This document shows positions 44,228 to 54,141 of a DNA stretch of 64,000 nt, piece after piece (the first letter of the stretch is position 1; every line of letters begins with the position of its first letter). This DNA is from Candidatus Rokuibacteriota bacterium (GTDB lineage: Bacteria > Methylomirabilota > Methylomirabilia > Rokubacteriales > CSP1-6), in assembly GCA_003220615.1 (NCBI GenBank), contig QHTB01000134.1:1-64000 (forward strand), read 5' to 3'. Below the pieces are notes generated by a model. That model saw only the letters and a program-made list of their open reading frames with translations. It was not told the origin of the DNA and ran no database searches. The translations under genes were made by a program, and so were the position numbers.

Positions 44228-45118
44228 CTACGGGCTGATCCAGTCGCGGAATCTCCGGAACGCGTCCTTGATCTCGTTGCCGGCGTTGCGCGCGTCGCGC
44301 TTGGTCGTTTCCCAGTCCTCGCGGATCTTCGTCTTCAAGTCCGGCTCGGGCCGTGGCGGCGATGGTGGACCGGGCCGCTCCTCGCGGCTCGTCGGCGGCG
44401 ACGGCAGCGCGATGACGGGCGCCGGGGGAACGCCGGGTGAGGTCGTCTCCGGGGTCACGCGCGCCTCGGATTGAGGACGCGGCGGCTCGGCCGAGGGCGA
44501 CGCCGACGGCGCCGAGCTGAGCGATGCGGGCTTCCGCACGAACGTCGCCGCGGCCGCGGCATGCGGCGGCTCCGTCAGTCCCCGCGCGGCAGCCGAGCGC
44601 GGCGCCTCGGCAGCCACGACTCGCTCGATCTGCTTGACGTTGGCCTGCACGCGCGCGACGTCGCCGCTCATCTGACGGAGCGCCGTCTGGGTGTTGGTCA
44701 TCCGCGTCTCGAGCCCGGCGACACGGTCATCGAGTCGATGCGCCAGCCGGTCGGCGGACTCTGCTCCGCCCTCCACGCGAGATTCGACACTGGCCACGCG
44801 CTTGTCCAATCCGAGTACTTCCTCGCGCACCTCGGCGATCTTCGTCGCGACGCCGTCCTGCTCCGTCCGGGCCTGCCGCGCGGCCCGGCCCTGCTGGACG
44901 AGGCCGATGACGCCGATCACGGCGATGAGCGCGAAGCACGTGGCGGCGAAGGCGTGGCCGAGGCGAGTCAGGCCGGCATCACCGGACGGCTCGGCGTCTG
45001 AGTTGGTCGCGCGGGAAGACGGATACCAGTGACGCAGGAGCAGTGCGCACATCACGAGCGCGCCGAATCCGCTGATGAGAACGACGGCCGGCAGGGACCA
45101 GTGGGCAAACACTTGCAT
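44228..45118 (-). CDS. Two-span membrane protein with coiled coil and Pro-rich linker
   Basis: 296 residues. Two membrane helices (LPAVVLISGFGALVMCALLL and AATCFALIAVIGVIGLV) are followed by a long coiled coil (KIAEVREEVLGLDKRVASVE and on), a ~90-residue Pro/Ser/Ala linker and a charged amphipathic tail (DAGNEIKDAFRRFRDWISP-like). No enzymatic motif. Probably an envelope scaffold protein. Confidence 0.75.
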   Translation of the reverse strand: MQVFAHWSLPAVVLISGFGALVMCALLLRHWYPSSRATNSDAEPSGDAGLTRLGHAFAATCFALIAVIGVIGLVQQGRAARQARTEQDGVATKIAEVREEVLGLDKRVASVESRVEGGAESADRLAHRLDDRVAGLETRMTNTQTALRQMSGDVARVQANVKQIERVVAAEAPRSAAARGLTEPPHAAAAATFVRKPASLSSAPSASPSAEPPRPQSEARVTPETTSPGVPPAPVIALPSPPTSREERPGPPSPPRPEPDLKTKIREDWETTKRDARNAGNEIKDAFRRFRDWISP

Positions 45119-45185
45119 ACCCCTCCTTTGCCCCTAACACCTGAGTACCGAAGCACACGACGTGCCGATTCGGAGGGTTGAGCGG

Positions 45186-47003
45186 TCAGAGACCGAGCGA
45201 CGACAGGCGGGCGCGCGTCGGGACACCGTCGGTGTCCCATCCGCGCAGACGGTAGTACGCGTCGAGCATGGCCGAGAGCTCGTCCGGTGGACAGTACATC
45301 CCGGCCGACGGGCCGTCGGGGATCGGCTCGTGCATCACCTTCCACGGCAGGACGTCGTCGTGGCGGCGCACGCCCTCGCGCACGTTGAAGAGCCGCTCGA
45401 GGTTCACGATGCGCTCGCCGACGCGCTCGACCTCGTCCACGGTGACGTCCCACCCGGTGACCGCGCGGATCATCGCCGCGTAGGGCTCGCCGACATACAG
45501 CCCGAACCCGCGCTCGGAGGTGAAGCGACACATCACCAGCGAATCGCCGACGGCCGTGAAGTGCTGGCTGCGGATGGCGAAGGCCGGCTTGTCGGCCGTC
45601 GAGCGGCGATCGAAGCCCGCCGCGTACTGGGGCGTCGGCCGGGTGTCGTGATGGCTGCCGCCGCGAGTGGCCGTCGCGTACCCGATCGACAGCCCTTTGA
45701 GCGCGCGCGCCGAGTGGGCCGGGAGCTCCAGGCGCTTCACCGCGTACACGAGCTTGGTCCCTTCGGGATGGACCGATTCGGCCAGTCGCCACGCGCCCTC
45801 GGCGATCCGGGCGCCGAATCCCTCGCGCGCCGCGGTCATCTCCACGAGCCGGAGCATGCCGCGCCAGTCGCCCCAGCCGAACGGCACGCCGACGTCCTCG
45901 CGCTTGAGCCAGCCGCGCTCGAGCGCCTCGCAGACGAACGCCAGCGTGACGCCAATCGAGATCGTGTCCATGCCGAGCAGATCGCAGAGGTCGTTGGCAA
46001 GAATCAACGCTTCGGGGTTGGCGATGCCGAGCATCGGGCCGAGCGCAAAGATCGTCTCGTACTCCGGCATCTTCGCGCGCGTGCCCGCGAACTCACCCTC
46101 GCCGATCGCGTACTGCTTGCCGCACGCGACCGGACACTTGAGGCACGTCGTGTCGCGGTCGTGGTAGTGCGCCTTCATCGTGTCGCCGTTCACGGCGGCC
46201 GCCTCGGCGAACGTCTCCTGGCGCAGGTTATAGGCGCCGAGCGCGCCGATGGCGTTGATGGGCCCCACCAGGAACGGCGTCCCGAAGGTCGACAGGGCCT
46301 GGGTGCCCGTCTTCAACGGCTCGCGGGTCTGGTCGATCAGCGCCTTCAGACCCGGAGCATCAGCGACTTCCGTCTTGCGGCCGCCCTTGACCACCACGGC
46401 CTTGAGGTTCTTGCTGCCGAGCACGGCCCCGAGGCCGCCGCGGCCGGACACGCCTTCGCGGTTCTTCCAGTAATGCGCCATCGCGGCGAAGCGGACGCGT
46501 CGCTCGCCGGCGGGGCCGATGGCGATGGCATCCGCGTCGGTGCCTTCGGCAGCCACGAGCGCCTGCACCGTGTCGCGCGTCGTCCGCCCGCGGAGATCGT
46601 CGGCCGCCTTGAGCTCGGCGCCCTGCTCGGTGACGACGAGATAGCCCGGGCCGGCCGCGCGGCCCGTGATGATGACGGCGTCGAATCCCGTGCGCTTGAG
46701 CGTGGCCGGGAAGCGGCCCCCGAACGTCGAGTCGAAGAAGAGATTGGTGAGCGGTGACTTGGCGGCCACGCACGCGCGGCTGTTGCCGGGAACCGTCGTG
46801 TCGGTGATGGGACCGACGGAGAAGACGATCGCGTTGGCGGGATCGAACGCGTCGACGCCGGCGGGCACGCGGTCGTACAGCAGGCGGGCGGCCAATCCGT
46901 TGCCGCCGAGAAACGCGCGCGCGGTCGCCTCGTCGAGCGGTTCGATGCGCGAGGTCGCCCGCGTGAGATCGACGGCGAGGACCCGACCACCGTAACCGCG
47001 CAC
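45186..47003 (-). CDS. Aldehyde:ferredoxin oxidoreductase (tungsten/molybdopterin)
   Basis: 605 residues, the usual AOR length. Opening RGYGGRVLAVDLTRATSRIE, tungstopterin segments SVGPITDTTVPGNSRACVAAKSP-like and FGGRFPATLK, then the [4Fe-4S] motif TTCLKCPVACG with the fourth Cys in SLVMCRFT. AORs oxidise aldehydes to acids with ferredoxin, or reduce acids. GTG 47003 lies two bases after the stop of the large TPR gene, so it is third in the operon 51354-45186. Paired ferredoxin and tungstate uptake genes are not in view. Confidence 0.95.
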   Translation of the reverse strand: MRGYGGRVLAVDLTRATSRIEPLDEATARAFLGGNGLAARLLYDRVPAGVDAFDPANAIVFSVGPITDTTVPGNSRACVAAKSPLTNLFFDSTFGGRFPATLKRTGFDAVIITGRAAGPGYLVVTEQGAELKAADDLRGRTTRDTVQALVAAEGTDADAIAIGPAGERRVRFAAMAHYWKNREGVSGRGGLGAVLGSKNLKAVVVKGGRKTEVADAPGLKALIDQTREPLKTGTQALSTFGTPFLVGPINAIGALGAYNLRQETFAEAAAVNGDTMKAHYHDRDTTCLKCPVACGKQYAIGEGEFAGTRAKMPEYETIFALGPMLGIANPEALILANDLCDLLGMDTISIGVTLAFVCEALERGWLKREDVGVPFGWGDWRGMLRLVEMTAAREGFGARIAEGAWRLAESVHPEGTKLVYAVKRLELPAHSARALKGLSIGYATATRGGSHHDTRPTPQYAAGFDRRSTADKPAFAIRSQHFTAVGDSLVMCRFTSERGFGLYVGEPYAAMIRAVTGWDVTVDEVERVGERIVNLERLFNVREGVRRHDDVLPWKVMHEPIPDGPSAGMYCPPDELSAMLDAYYRLRGWDTDGVPTRARLSSLGL

Positions 47004-47005
47004 GA

Positions 47006-49984
47006 TCAGCGCTTGAGGTCGGCCAGGGCTTGCCGGGCGGCGGCGGCGAGATCGGCGGGCACGCCGCTCTGTGCAATCAGCTTGCGGTAAACCGTCGCGG
47101 CCGCGTCAGGCTGGCGGAGCGCGGCCAGGGCCTTCCCGGCCTCGAGCAGCGCGCGACGCCCCGCGGGGGCGTCGGGCGCCAGGTACGCCGCGCTCAGGTA
47201 GTACTCACTCGCCTGAAGCTGATCACCGTCGCCGGCGAACGTCGCGCCGATCGCGAGCGCGGCCTGGGCAGCGAGCCCCGGATCGGACTGGCGCAGCACG
47301 GGCTCGAGCGACGTGCGCGCGTCGGCCCAGCGCTTGTCGGCGGAGAGGAGACGGGCGTGAGCCAGCCGCGTCTCCGGCGTCCACGCCGTCGCCGGCGCCG
47401 TGCGCGCCGCGCGTTCGAACGCATCGAGCGCGCCGGTGCGATCGCCAGCCGCCTCGCGCGCGCGCGCGAGCGCCAGGAGGAGCTGCGGCGCGCGGGCGTC
47501 GTTGGGCGCGGCCGCGACGAGGTCGTCGAGCGCCTTCTGCGCCTCACCAGCCCTGCCGGTCTCGAGCTGCGCCTGGGCCAGCAACAGCCGGGAGTCCTCC
47601 ACGAAGGGCGACTTCGGATAGAACTGGCGCAGGAGCATCAGCATCTCGTAGGCGACCGGCCAGGCGCCGGCCTTGCCAGCGTCGTCGCCGACACGCATCA
47701 GGACGTCGTCGGCCGCCTCGTCATCGGTGAAGTCCGTGACGAGTCGCTTGGCGTAGCCGACGGCAGCCGGCCAGTCCTTGTCCTCGGCGCCGAGGGCAGC
47801 GAGGACGTAGAGCAGCCGCGGAGCGGTGGGGCTTCGCGGCGCGGCGTCGAGCGCGGCCTGAGCAGCCGGACGGAACTCGCGCGTCTTCCCCTGCTCGTAC
47901 GCGACGACGGCGAGGCCGTACTCGGCAGCTCGGGTGATCGGCGCCGAGCCCTGGTCCCGCGCTTCGGTGAAGCTCTTCGTCGCGTCGTCGAACCGGCGCT
48001 CCGCCAGCGCCACTGCGCCGAGGCCGAGGCCAGCGAGATCGGCCACGCCTTCGCGCTGCGCCGCTGCAAACTCTCGGGCCGCGTCGGCGGGCCGACCAGT
48101 GGCCAGGAGCGTGGCGCCGAGTCCTGCGTGGGCGCGTCCGAGCAGCGGCGGGAACGGCGCGCGGGTGATCCAGTCACGCAGCTGGCGCTGGGCGAGCCCG
48201 GCTTGCCCCGTGCGGGCCAGCAACAGCGCGTGATTCAGACGCACGAAGTCGGTGTGCGGATGGTTGGCCTGCGTGGCCATGATCCGCTCGACGAGCTGGC
48301 GCGCCTGCTCGACGTTGCCCGCCGCCAGCATCAGCTCCGAGGCGAGCACGAGCGCGTCCGCCGCGCGCGGATCGCCGGACTGCGTGCGCGAGACTTCGAG
48401 GAATTGCTGGAGCGCCTCGTCTCGCCGGCCCTGGCGCAGCGCCGTCCACGCGAGCGCCGTGCGCAGCGTCGGCGTCTGGCCGTCGGTGGGGAATTCCACG
48501 AGGACGCGGCGGTACGCGTCAGCGGCCTGAGCGTAGTTGCCGGCGTGATAGGCCGCCTCGCCCTGGAGCATGAGGGCGGCGCTGCGAATCTCGGGCGGCA
48601 TGCTGGCGCTCAGGAGCGGCGCCAGATCACTCAACGCCTGCGCGAACTCGCGCAGCTCGAAGTTGGTCTGGGCCAGCCTCAACGTCGCGCGACGTCCGAC
48701 CACGCTGGCCGGATCGATCCCGCGGGCCAGCTCGTACTGGGTCCGCGCTTCGTCGCGGTTGCCGTCGGCGTAGTGAGCCTCGCCCTTGATCAGGAGCACC
48801 CACGCGCGGGCGGCCGGCGTCAGGGTGATGGCCAGCAGGTCCTGTGTGAGGCTGAGCGCAACGGGGGCCTGGCCGCTCTCGATGGCGCCGCCGGCCAAGC
48901 GGAGGCGAGCCGGCAGGGCCAGCGGCGAGCGGCGCGACTGAAGCTGGTTCACGTGCTGGGACGCGCCGTTCCAATCGGCCGACGCGATGGAGGTCAGCGC
49001 GAGGCCGAGCTCGGCCCAGTCGCGCTCCGAGGCCGAGCTCTCGGGCGATGCGGGAGCGCCGAGGTACGTGCGAAACACCGTGGCGGCCTCGGCCGGCTTG
49101 CCGGCATCGCGCAGCGCCCATCCCTGCCGGAGCAGGCTCGTGACGAGCAGCGGGTGCAGCCCGGGCTGCGCGAAGCGCACGAACTCGCGCGCCGCATCGT
49201 CCGAACGGCCGAGCCGGGCGAGGGCCTCGGCGTGCCAGAAGAGGACGTCGCGCTCGAGACCCGCCGAGGCCGGCCGGCGCTGCATCAGATCGGCCCACGC
49301 CTTCTCCGCCTGGTCGTACTGCTTGAGCGTGTACAGCGCCAGGGTCAGGCCGTGGCGAACCCACGTGTCGGCGGGGGCCGCCAGGTTGGTCTTCTCGAGA
49401 CGCCTGAACGCGTCGAGAGCACGGGCACCGTCGCCGAGGCGCAGTGCGGTGAAGCCGCTCCCAAAGACGGCCCACGCCGCGAGATCGGCGGCTTCGCGAT
49501 CGGCGGCGACCTGACGGAAGAGGCGATCGGCTTCCTCGAAGCGTCCGAGCCGATAATTGGTTTCGCCGAGCCAGTACCGCGCATCGACGAGCAGGTCGGG
49601 ATTGCTGGTGCCCCTCAGCACCTGCTCAAGCGCTCGGGCCGCCTCGTCGAATTCTCCCTTGGCGAATTTCGAACGGCCGCACTCGAGCGACTCCGAAGAG
49701 ATCCGGAGCCACGCGCCCGCACACGGCAGCACTCTCGATGCCGGCACCGCGGCGGTCGGCTTGCTCGCCGCCGGCAGCACCACCGTCGCCGGTGGCAGCG
49801 GCGGCACGTCGATGGGCGGGGGCGGCGGCGCTAGACGCGCGATCTGAAGTGCTGGCTTGTCGAGCGGCGCGGAGACGAACGGCACCAGCGAGATGACGTC
49901 GGGCGGCGGCGGCTTGGGCGGCATCGGCGTCGCGGCGACGAAGACGAGCCACATCGTCGCGAGGCCGAACAACCGGCGACTCAC
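47006..49984 (-). CDS. Very large TPR-repeat exported protein
   Basis: 992 residues with an N-terminal membrane/signal helix (LFGLATMWLVFVAATPMPP), a Pro-rich linker to about residue 75, then a run of tetratricopeptide repeats to the end (SKFAKGEFDEAARALEQVL, TNYRLGRFEEADRLFRQVA, LLARTGQAGLAQRQLRDW and so on; about 20 units). GTG 49984 overlaps the stop of the upstream TPR gene (GTGA). The frame can be read further upstream, but that part is arginine-rich shadow sequence. It is probably a periplasmic scaffold for envelope assembly, related in style to BamD/YbgF-like tol-pal proteins. Confidence 0.88.
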   Translation of the reverse strand: MSRRLFGLATMWLVFVAATPMPPKPPPPDVISLVPFVSAPLDKPALQIARLAPPPPPIDVPPLPPATVVLPAASKPTAAVPASRVLPCAGAWLRISSESLECGRSKFAKGEFDEAARALEQVLRGTSNPDLLVDARYWLGETNYRLGRFEEADRLFRQVAADREAADLAAWAVFGSGFTALRLGDGARALDAFRRLEKTNLAAPADTWVRHGLTLALYTLKQYDQAEKAWADLMQRRPASAGLERDVLFWHAEALARLGRSDDAAREFVRFAQPGLHPLLVTSLLRQGWALRDAGKPAEAATVFRTYLGAPASPESSASERDWAELGLALTSIASADWNGASQHVNQLQSRRSPLALPARLRLAGGAIESGQAPVALSLTQDLLAITLTPAARAWVLLIKGEAHYADGNRDEARTQYELARGIDPASVVGRRATLRLAQTNFELREFAQALSDLAPLLSASMPPEIRSAALMLQGEAAYHAGNYAQAADAYRRVLVEFPTDGQTPTLRTALAWTALRQGRRDEALQQFLEVSRTQSGDPRAADALVLASELMLAAGNVEQARQLVERIMATQANHPHTDFVRLNHALLLARTGQAGLAQRQLRDWITRAPFPPLLGRAHAGLGATLLATGRPADAAREFAAAQREGVADLAGLGLGAVALAERRFDDATKSFTEARDQGSAPITRAAEYGLAVVAYEQGKTREFRPAAQAALDAAPRSPTAPRLLYVLAALGAEDKDWPAAVGYAKRLVTDFTDDEAADDVLMRVGDDAGKAGAWPVAYEMLMLLRQFYPKSPFVEDSRLLLAQAQLETGRAGEAQKALDDLVAAAPNDARAPQLLLALARAREAAGDRTGALDAFERAARTAPATAWTPETRLAHARLLSADKRWADARTSLEPVLRQSDPGLAAQAALAIGATFAGDGDQLQASEYYLSAAYLAPDAPAGRRALLEAGKALAALRQPDAAATVYRKLIAQSGVPADLAAAARQALADLKR

Positions 49985-51354
49985 GATCCGCTCTTCGGCT
50001 TCACCGCCGGGCCCCCACTGCTCATGCGCTGCTTCACGGCCACAACACGCTCCTTCGCCCAGTCGCGAAGCGTGGGATCCGGGCTCTTGGCCGCGACCGA
50101 CTCGTACGCGGCCAGCGCGGCGCGCCACTCGCGCTGTTCCTCTCGCGCCAGGCCGAGCCCGGCCAGCGCGCGATACCGCACCGCTGCGTCGGCCGATTTC
50201 ATCTCGGCAGCCGCCTCGAAGGCTTTCGCCGCGATCGGAAAGCGCTTGAGCTTGAGCTCGGACTCGCCGGAGAGGAGGAGCGCCTCGGAGCGCACGCCGT
50301 CCTCTTCGCTCTTGGTCGCCGCCTGGGCCTGCGTGGCCGCGTCCTTATAGTCCTTGCGCTTGAAGGCGGCCTTGGCGAGGTCGAGCGCGGCGCGATGGGC
50401 CAGCGGGTGGTCGGGGAACTCGGCCCGCAGCTTCTTCCACGCCGCCTCCTGATCCTTCGGCCGAGCCAGCCGCCCGGCGATGCCCGCCGCGTCGTTGAGC
50501 GCTTCGGCGGTCGTCGGTGACTGGGCCATCAGCGCCGCGTACGTGTCCTGCATCTCCTGGCGGTCGCCGTGGCGGGCCAGCGTCTCGTTGATCACCGCCC
50601 GCGCCGCCGGGACGTCGGGATGCTGGGGGGCCGCCTCGATGAAGGCTCGCAGGTCGGCCACGCCCGCACGCGGATCACCGCCGTTCACCTTGGCCATTCC
50701 CAGCAGGTACCGCGCGTCCGGCGCGAGCTTGTGGGAGGAATTCTTGGCCACGAAGCCCTGCAGCAACGGCACCGCCTCGTTGAAGCGCCGCTGCTCGACG
50801 AGCGCGCGCGCCAGGTAGAAGGTGGCCGACGGGGCCAGCGCGTGCGTGGGCCAGGTGTCGATGAACTCGCGGAACGCCTTGGCCGCCTCGGCGTGCTTCT
50901 GCTCGAGCTCCGTCCACGCCAGGCCGTACTGCGCCTCGGGTGCGAGCGGCGAGGTCGCATCGGCCTTCAGGACGGACTCGTACGCGGCCCGCGCGTCGGC
51001 GAAACGGCGGAGACGAAAGAGGGCTTCGCCCTCCCAGAACTTCACCTCGAGCGGCCGGCCCGGAGGTGGCTGAAAGGTCTGCGCGCGTTTGAAGGCCTCG
51101 AGCGCCGCTTCGTTGTCGCCGACGGCCAGCCGGGCGCGTCCGAGCAACAGCACGGCGTCGGGCAGGCGCGAGTCCTTGGGGAACTCCTGAACGAATCGCT
51201 CCAGCGCACGACGGGCAACCGGCACGATGCCGTCGGCCGTCGCGCGCTCGCCGACAAGGAAGAGGCGGTCGGCCTCCTCCACCGCACGCGCGGCCGAGAG
51301 GGGGAGGAACGCGAAGAAGAGGAACGCCAACGCCGTGAAGCCGCGGCGCTTCAT
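49981..51354 (-). CDS. TPR-repeat exported protein
   Basis: 457 residues: a signal peptide (ALAFLFFAFLPLSAARA), then tetratricopeptide repeats (VGERATADGIVPVARRAL, RLPDAVLLLGRARLAVGD, FKRKDYKDAATQAQAA). It ends in a short basic tail. It starts the operon continued by the larger TPR protein. The two are not simple copies of each other. A candidate -10 TACGAT is 12 bases upstream of the ATG, and the HAD gene is divergent. Confidence 0.88.
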   Translation of the reverse strand: MKRRGFTALAFLFFAFLPLSAARAVEEADRLFLVGERATADGIVPVARRALERFVQEFPKDSRLPDAVLLLGRARLAVGDNEAALEAFKRAQTFQPPPGRPLEVKFWEGEALFRLRRFADARAAYESVLKADATSPLAPEAQYGLAWTELEQKHAEAAKAFREFIDTWPTHALAPSATFYLARALVEQRRFNEAVPLLQGFVAKNSSHKLAPDARYLLGMAKVNGGDPRAGVADLRAFIEAAPQHPDVPAARAVINETLARHGDRQEMQDTYAALMAQSPTTAEALNDAAGIAGRLARPKDQEAAWKKLRAEFPDHPLAHRAALDLAKAAFKRKDYKDAATQAQAATKSEEDGVRSEALLLSGESELKLKRFPIAAKAFEAAAEMKSADAAVRYRALAGLGLAREEQREWRAALAAYESVAAKSPDPTLRDWAKERVVAVKQRMSSGGPAVKPKSGS

Positions 51355-51378
51355 GATGACCCGAGTATCGTAGCACGG

Positions 51379-51384
51379 TATCCT
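51379..51384 (+). promoter_or_regulatory. Candidate -10 box (TATCCT) for HAD gene
   Basis: TANNNT box nine bases before GTG 51394; no Shine-Dalgarno in between. It shares a 39-base divergent spacer with the TPR operon. Confidence 0.35.
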
Positions 51385-51393
51385 ACGGCCACC

Positions 51394-52041
51394 GTGCGTC
51401 TGTGCGTGTTCGATCTCGATCACACGCTGATCCGTTCGCCGCTCGATCTGGCCGCGATGGCGCTCGACATGCGGGCCCGACTCGAGGTGACGTGCGGCCC
51501 CCTGGCCCCGCGCTCCGATCGCTATCGCGTGAACGAGCTCATCACGCACTGCCGCCGTGACGCGCCGGCGCTCCTCGACACGCTGTGGGCGATCGCGCTC
51601 GATCACGAGCGGCGAGCGCTGGACGGCGCGTCGCTCGAGCCAGGGGCCCGCGACGCCATCGAGGGCGCACGCGCTGCCCGCTTCGCCGTCGCGCTGTGGA
51701 CGAACAACGCCCGGGAGATCACGGCCGACGTGCTCGACCGCTTCGGCCTGCTCGGCGGGTTCGACTTGATCGTCACGCGCGACGAGATGGACGCGCTCAA
51801 GCCCGATCCCGCCGGCTGGCGCGTGATTCGCGAGCGCTTCGGGGACTGCGCGGCGGTCGTCGTCGGCGACTCCTGGGTGGATGGCGTGGCCGCGGCCGCC
51901 GCCGGCGTACCGTTCGTCGCCTACCGACCCCGCCTGGAGGATCTCGAGCGCTGGCAGGTGAAGCCCGAGACCATCCTGGATGACCTCGCCACGTTGCCGG
52001 GGTGGCTCGCGGCAAACTTCGATGGCCGAGGCGAGCGGTGA
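51394..52041 (+). CDS. HAD-family phosphatase (subfamily IA)
   Basis: 215 residues. Motif I is CVFDLDHTL, motif II Thr is in ALWTNNARE, the Lys is in ALKPDPAGW and motif III is VVVGDSWVDGVAAAAAG. The helical cap lies between. Similar to phosphoglycolate phosphatase-like enzymes; the substrate is open. GTG start, and a stop overlapping rarA as GTGA. Confidence 0.92.
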   Translation: MRLCVFDLDHTLIRSPLDLAAMALDMRARLEVTCGPLAPRSDRYRVNELITHCRRDAPALLDTLWAIALDHERRALDGASLEPGARDAIEGARAARFAVALWTNNAREITADVLDRFGLLGGFDLIVTRDEMDALKPDPAGWRVIRERFGDCAAVVVGDSWVDGVAAAAAGVPFVAYRPRLEDLERWQVKPETILDDLATLPGWLAANFDGRGER

Positions 52042-53402
52042 AATCGACGGGAGATCTCTTCGGCTCAGAGCCCGATGAAGCGTCGCGACGAGCATCGCCG
52101 GGTACGCCGCTGGCCGACCGCATGCGGCCGCAGACGCTCGACGAGATGGTCGGTCAGGAGCACCTCGTCGGCCCCGGGCGCGTCCTGCGCGACGCCATCG
52201 AGCGCGGCGAGCTTCACTCGATGATCCTCTGGGGTCCGCCCGGTTCGGGCAAGACCACGCTCGCCTCACTCATGGCCCACGTCGCCGGCGCTCGGTTCGT
52301 CGCCTTCTCGGCCGTCCTCTCGGGGGTCAAGGAGATCCGCCAGGTGATCGCCGAGGCCGACGTCGAACGGACCCGCAGCGGCCGGCGCACGATCCTCTTC
52401 GTCGACGAGATCCATCGCTTCAACCGGGCGCAGCAGGACGCCTTCCTGCCCCACGTCGAGAAGGGCACGGTCGTGCTGGTGGGCGCGACCACCGAGAACC
52501 CGTCCTTCGAGGTGAACGGGGCACTGCTCTCGCGCTGCCGCGTCTACGTCCTGCACGGGCTCGCCGAGGACGATCTGCTCGGGATCATGCGCCGCGCGCT
52601 CACCGACCGAGAGCGCGGCCTGGCCGCGCTCCGGCCCGAGGCCGACGACGACGCGCTCCGCCTGATCGCTCGCCTGGCCAACGGCGACGCCCGCGCCGCG
52701 CTCAACATGCTGGAGCTGGCCGTCACCATGGTGGCGCGGGGCGCCCGGCCGGCCCGGGTCACCGACACGGCGATCCGGGAGGCGGCGCAGAAGAAAACGC
52801 TGCTCTACGACAAGTCGGGCGAGGAGCACTACAACCTCATCTCCGCGCTCCACAAATCGCTCCGCGACTCCGACCCCGACGCGTCGCTGTACTGGATGAC
52901 GCGAATGCTGGAGTCCGGCGAGGATCCGCTCTACGTCGCGCGCCGCCTGGTCCGGTTCGCGTCCGAGGACGTGGGCAACGCCGACCCCGTCGCGCTGACG
53001 CTCACGCTGGCTGCCAAGGACGCCTACGATTTCCTGGGCTCGCCGGAGGGCGAGCTGGCTCTCGCCCAGGCGACGCTGTACCTGGCCCTGGCGCCGAAGT
53101 CGAACGCGGTCTACACGGCCTACAACGAGGCCAAGGCCGACGTGGAAGAGCGCCCGACCGAGCCGGTGCCGCTCCACATCCGCAACGCGCCCACCGGGCT
53201 CATGAAGGGCCTCGGCTACGGCCGCGGCTATCAGTACGCTCACGACGCCGAGGACGCGCGGGTCGATCAAGAGCACCTGCCCGAGGCGTTGCGCGACCGC
53301 CAGTACTACCAGCCGACCGAGCGTGGACTCGAAGCTGAGCTCGGCCGCCGCCTCGCCGAGTGGCGCCGATGGCGCGCTGAGCAACGAAACCGGTCGAGCT
53401 GA
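52038..53402 (+). CDS. rarA: Replication-associated recombination protein A (AAA ATPase)
   Basis: 454 residues. [20 protein letters not shown] opens the clamp-loader-like ATPase; Walker A is GPPGSGKTT, Walker [12 protein letters not shown], sensor 1 is [10 protein letters not shown] and the C-terminal domain has [20 protein letters not shown] and [18 protein letters not shown]. RarA (MgsA/WRNIP1) acts at stalled forks with SSB. GTG 52038 overlaps the HAD stop. A longer upstream start is unlikely. Confidence 0.97.
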   Translation: MKSTGDLFGSEPDEASRRASPGTPLADRMRPQTLDEMVGQEHLVGPGRVLRDAIERGELHSMILWGPPGSGKTTLASLMAHVAGARFVAFSAVLSGVKEIRQVIAEADVERTRSGRRTILFVDEIHRFNRAQQDAFLPHVEKGTVVLVGATTENPSFEVNGALLSRCRVYVLHGLAEDDLLGIMRRALTDRERGLAALRPEADDDALRLIARLANGDARAALNMLELAVTMVARGARPARVTDTAIREAAQKKTLLYDKSGEEHYNLISALHKSLRDSDPDASLYWMTRMLESGEDPLYVARRLVRFASEDVGNADPVALTLTLAAKDAYDFLGSPEGELALAQATLYLALAPKSNAVYTAYNEAKADVEERPTEPVPLHIRNAPTGLMKGLGYGRGYQYAHDAEDARVDQEHLPEALRDRQYYQPTERGLEAELGRRLAEWRRWRAEQRNRSS

Positions 53403-53452
53403 CCGACGTCTACTGGCACCTCACTTGCGGATACCCCCGCGGGAGGTGTGCG

Positions 53453-54100
53453 ATGAAAATCTTGCGCGTCGCCTTGGCGCCGCTGCTCGTCCTGGTCGGC
53501 GGTGTCGTCACCGTGTGGGCCAACCCTGGCGATGCCGTCGCGGTTCGTGGGATCCTCGCCTGGCCCGCGATCCTGGCCAACGAGCCGTTCCTGGTCGTGC
53601 GCGCCGACAACGGCCGCTTCTACTACGCCGACGTCACCACCGCTGAGCGCCGCGGGACGGCTGCGCTGCGGGCGGGCAACCGCGTCGCCATCGTCGGGAC
53701 CGAAGGTGCGAGGCCTCACGAGCTCACGGCGACGGCGCTCGGACCCGACGCGGCCGCGGTCTCGAGCGAGCCACCCAGCACGAGCGCGGCGCCACCGGTC
53801 CCCGGAGAGGCTGCGGCGTCACCGCGCACGGATTCGACGGCGCCACCTGCGCCGTCCACCAGCCGCCCGTGGGAACGGGTGCGTGGGACCGTGCAATCGG
53901 TGTCCGGCCATACGCTCGTCATCCGACGCGATGACGGCCAACAGGTGGACATCGACGTGTCGCGATTCGACGGCACGATGGCCAGGGACATCCGGCCCGG
54001 CGAGGTCGTGACGGTGTTCGGGACGGCCGAAAACGGCAAGCCGTTCACTGCAGTCGGCTTCGTTCGCACCGAGCCCGGGAGGTCGCCACACAACCGCTGA
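53453..54100 (+). CDS. Secreted protein with two small beta domains, unknown
   Basis: 215 residues: signal peptide ([16 protein letters not shown]), an N-terminal beta segment ([20 protein letters not shown], then VGTEGARP), a Ser/Pro/Ala linker at ~100-140, and a C-terminal OB-like segment ([32 protein letters not shown]). Both halves look like small OB or DUF5666-like folds. GGAGG precedes the ATG. Confidence 0.75.
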   Translation: MKILRVALAPLLVLVGGVVTVWANPGDAVAVRGILAWPAILANEPFLVVRADNGRFYYADVTTAERRGTAALRAGNRVAIVGTEGARPHELTATALGPDAAAVSSEPPSTSAAPPVPGEAAASPRTDSTAPPAPSTSRPWERVRGTVQSVSGHTLVIRRDDGQQVDIDVSRFDGTMARDIRPGEVVTVFGTAENGKPFTAVGFVRTEPGRSPHNR

Positions 54101-54128
54101 GATCGGCGATCGGCGCGACGTCGCCTGC

Positions 54129-54134
54129 TAGAAT
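54129..54134 (+). promoter_or_regulatory. Candidate -10 box (TAGAAT) for leaderless ddl
   Basis: TAGAAT ends seven bases before the ddl ATG (54142), with no Shine-Dalgarno. Confidence 0.45.
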
Positions 54135-54141
54135 CAATTTC

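Noticed and set aside
47030..49834. 934-codon plus-strand frame
   Set aside because: Antisense shadow of the large TPR gene; composition is that of a reverse read of a G+C-rich gene.
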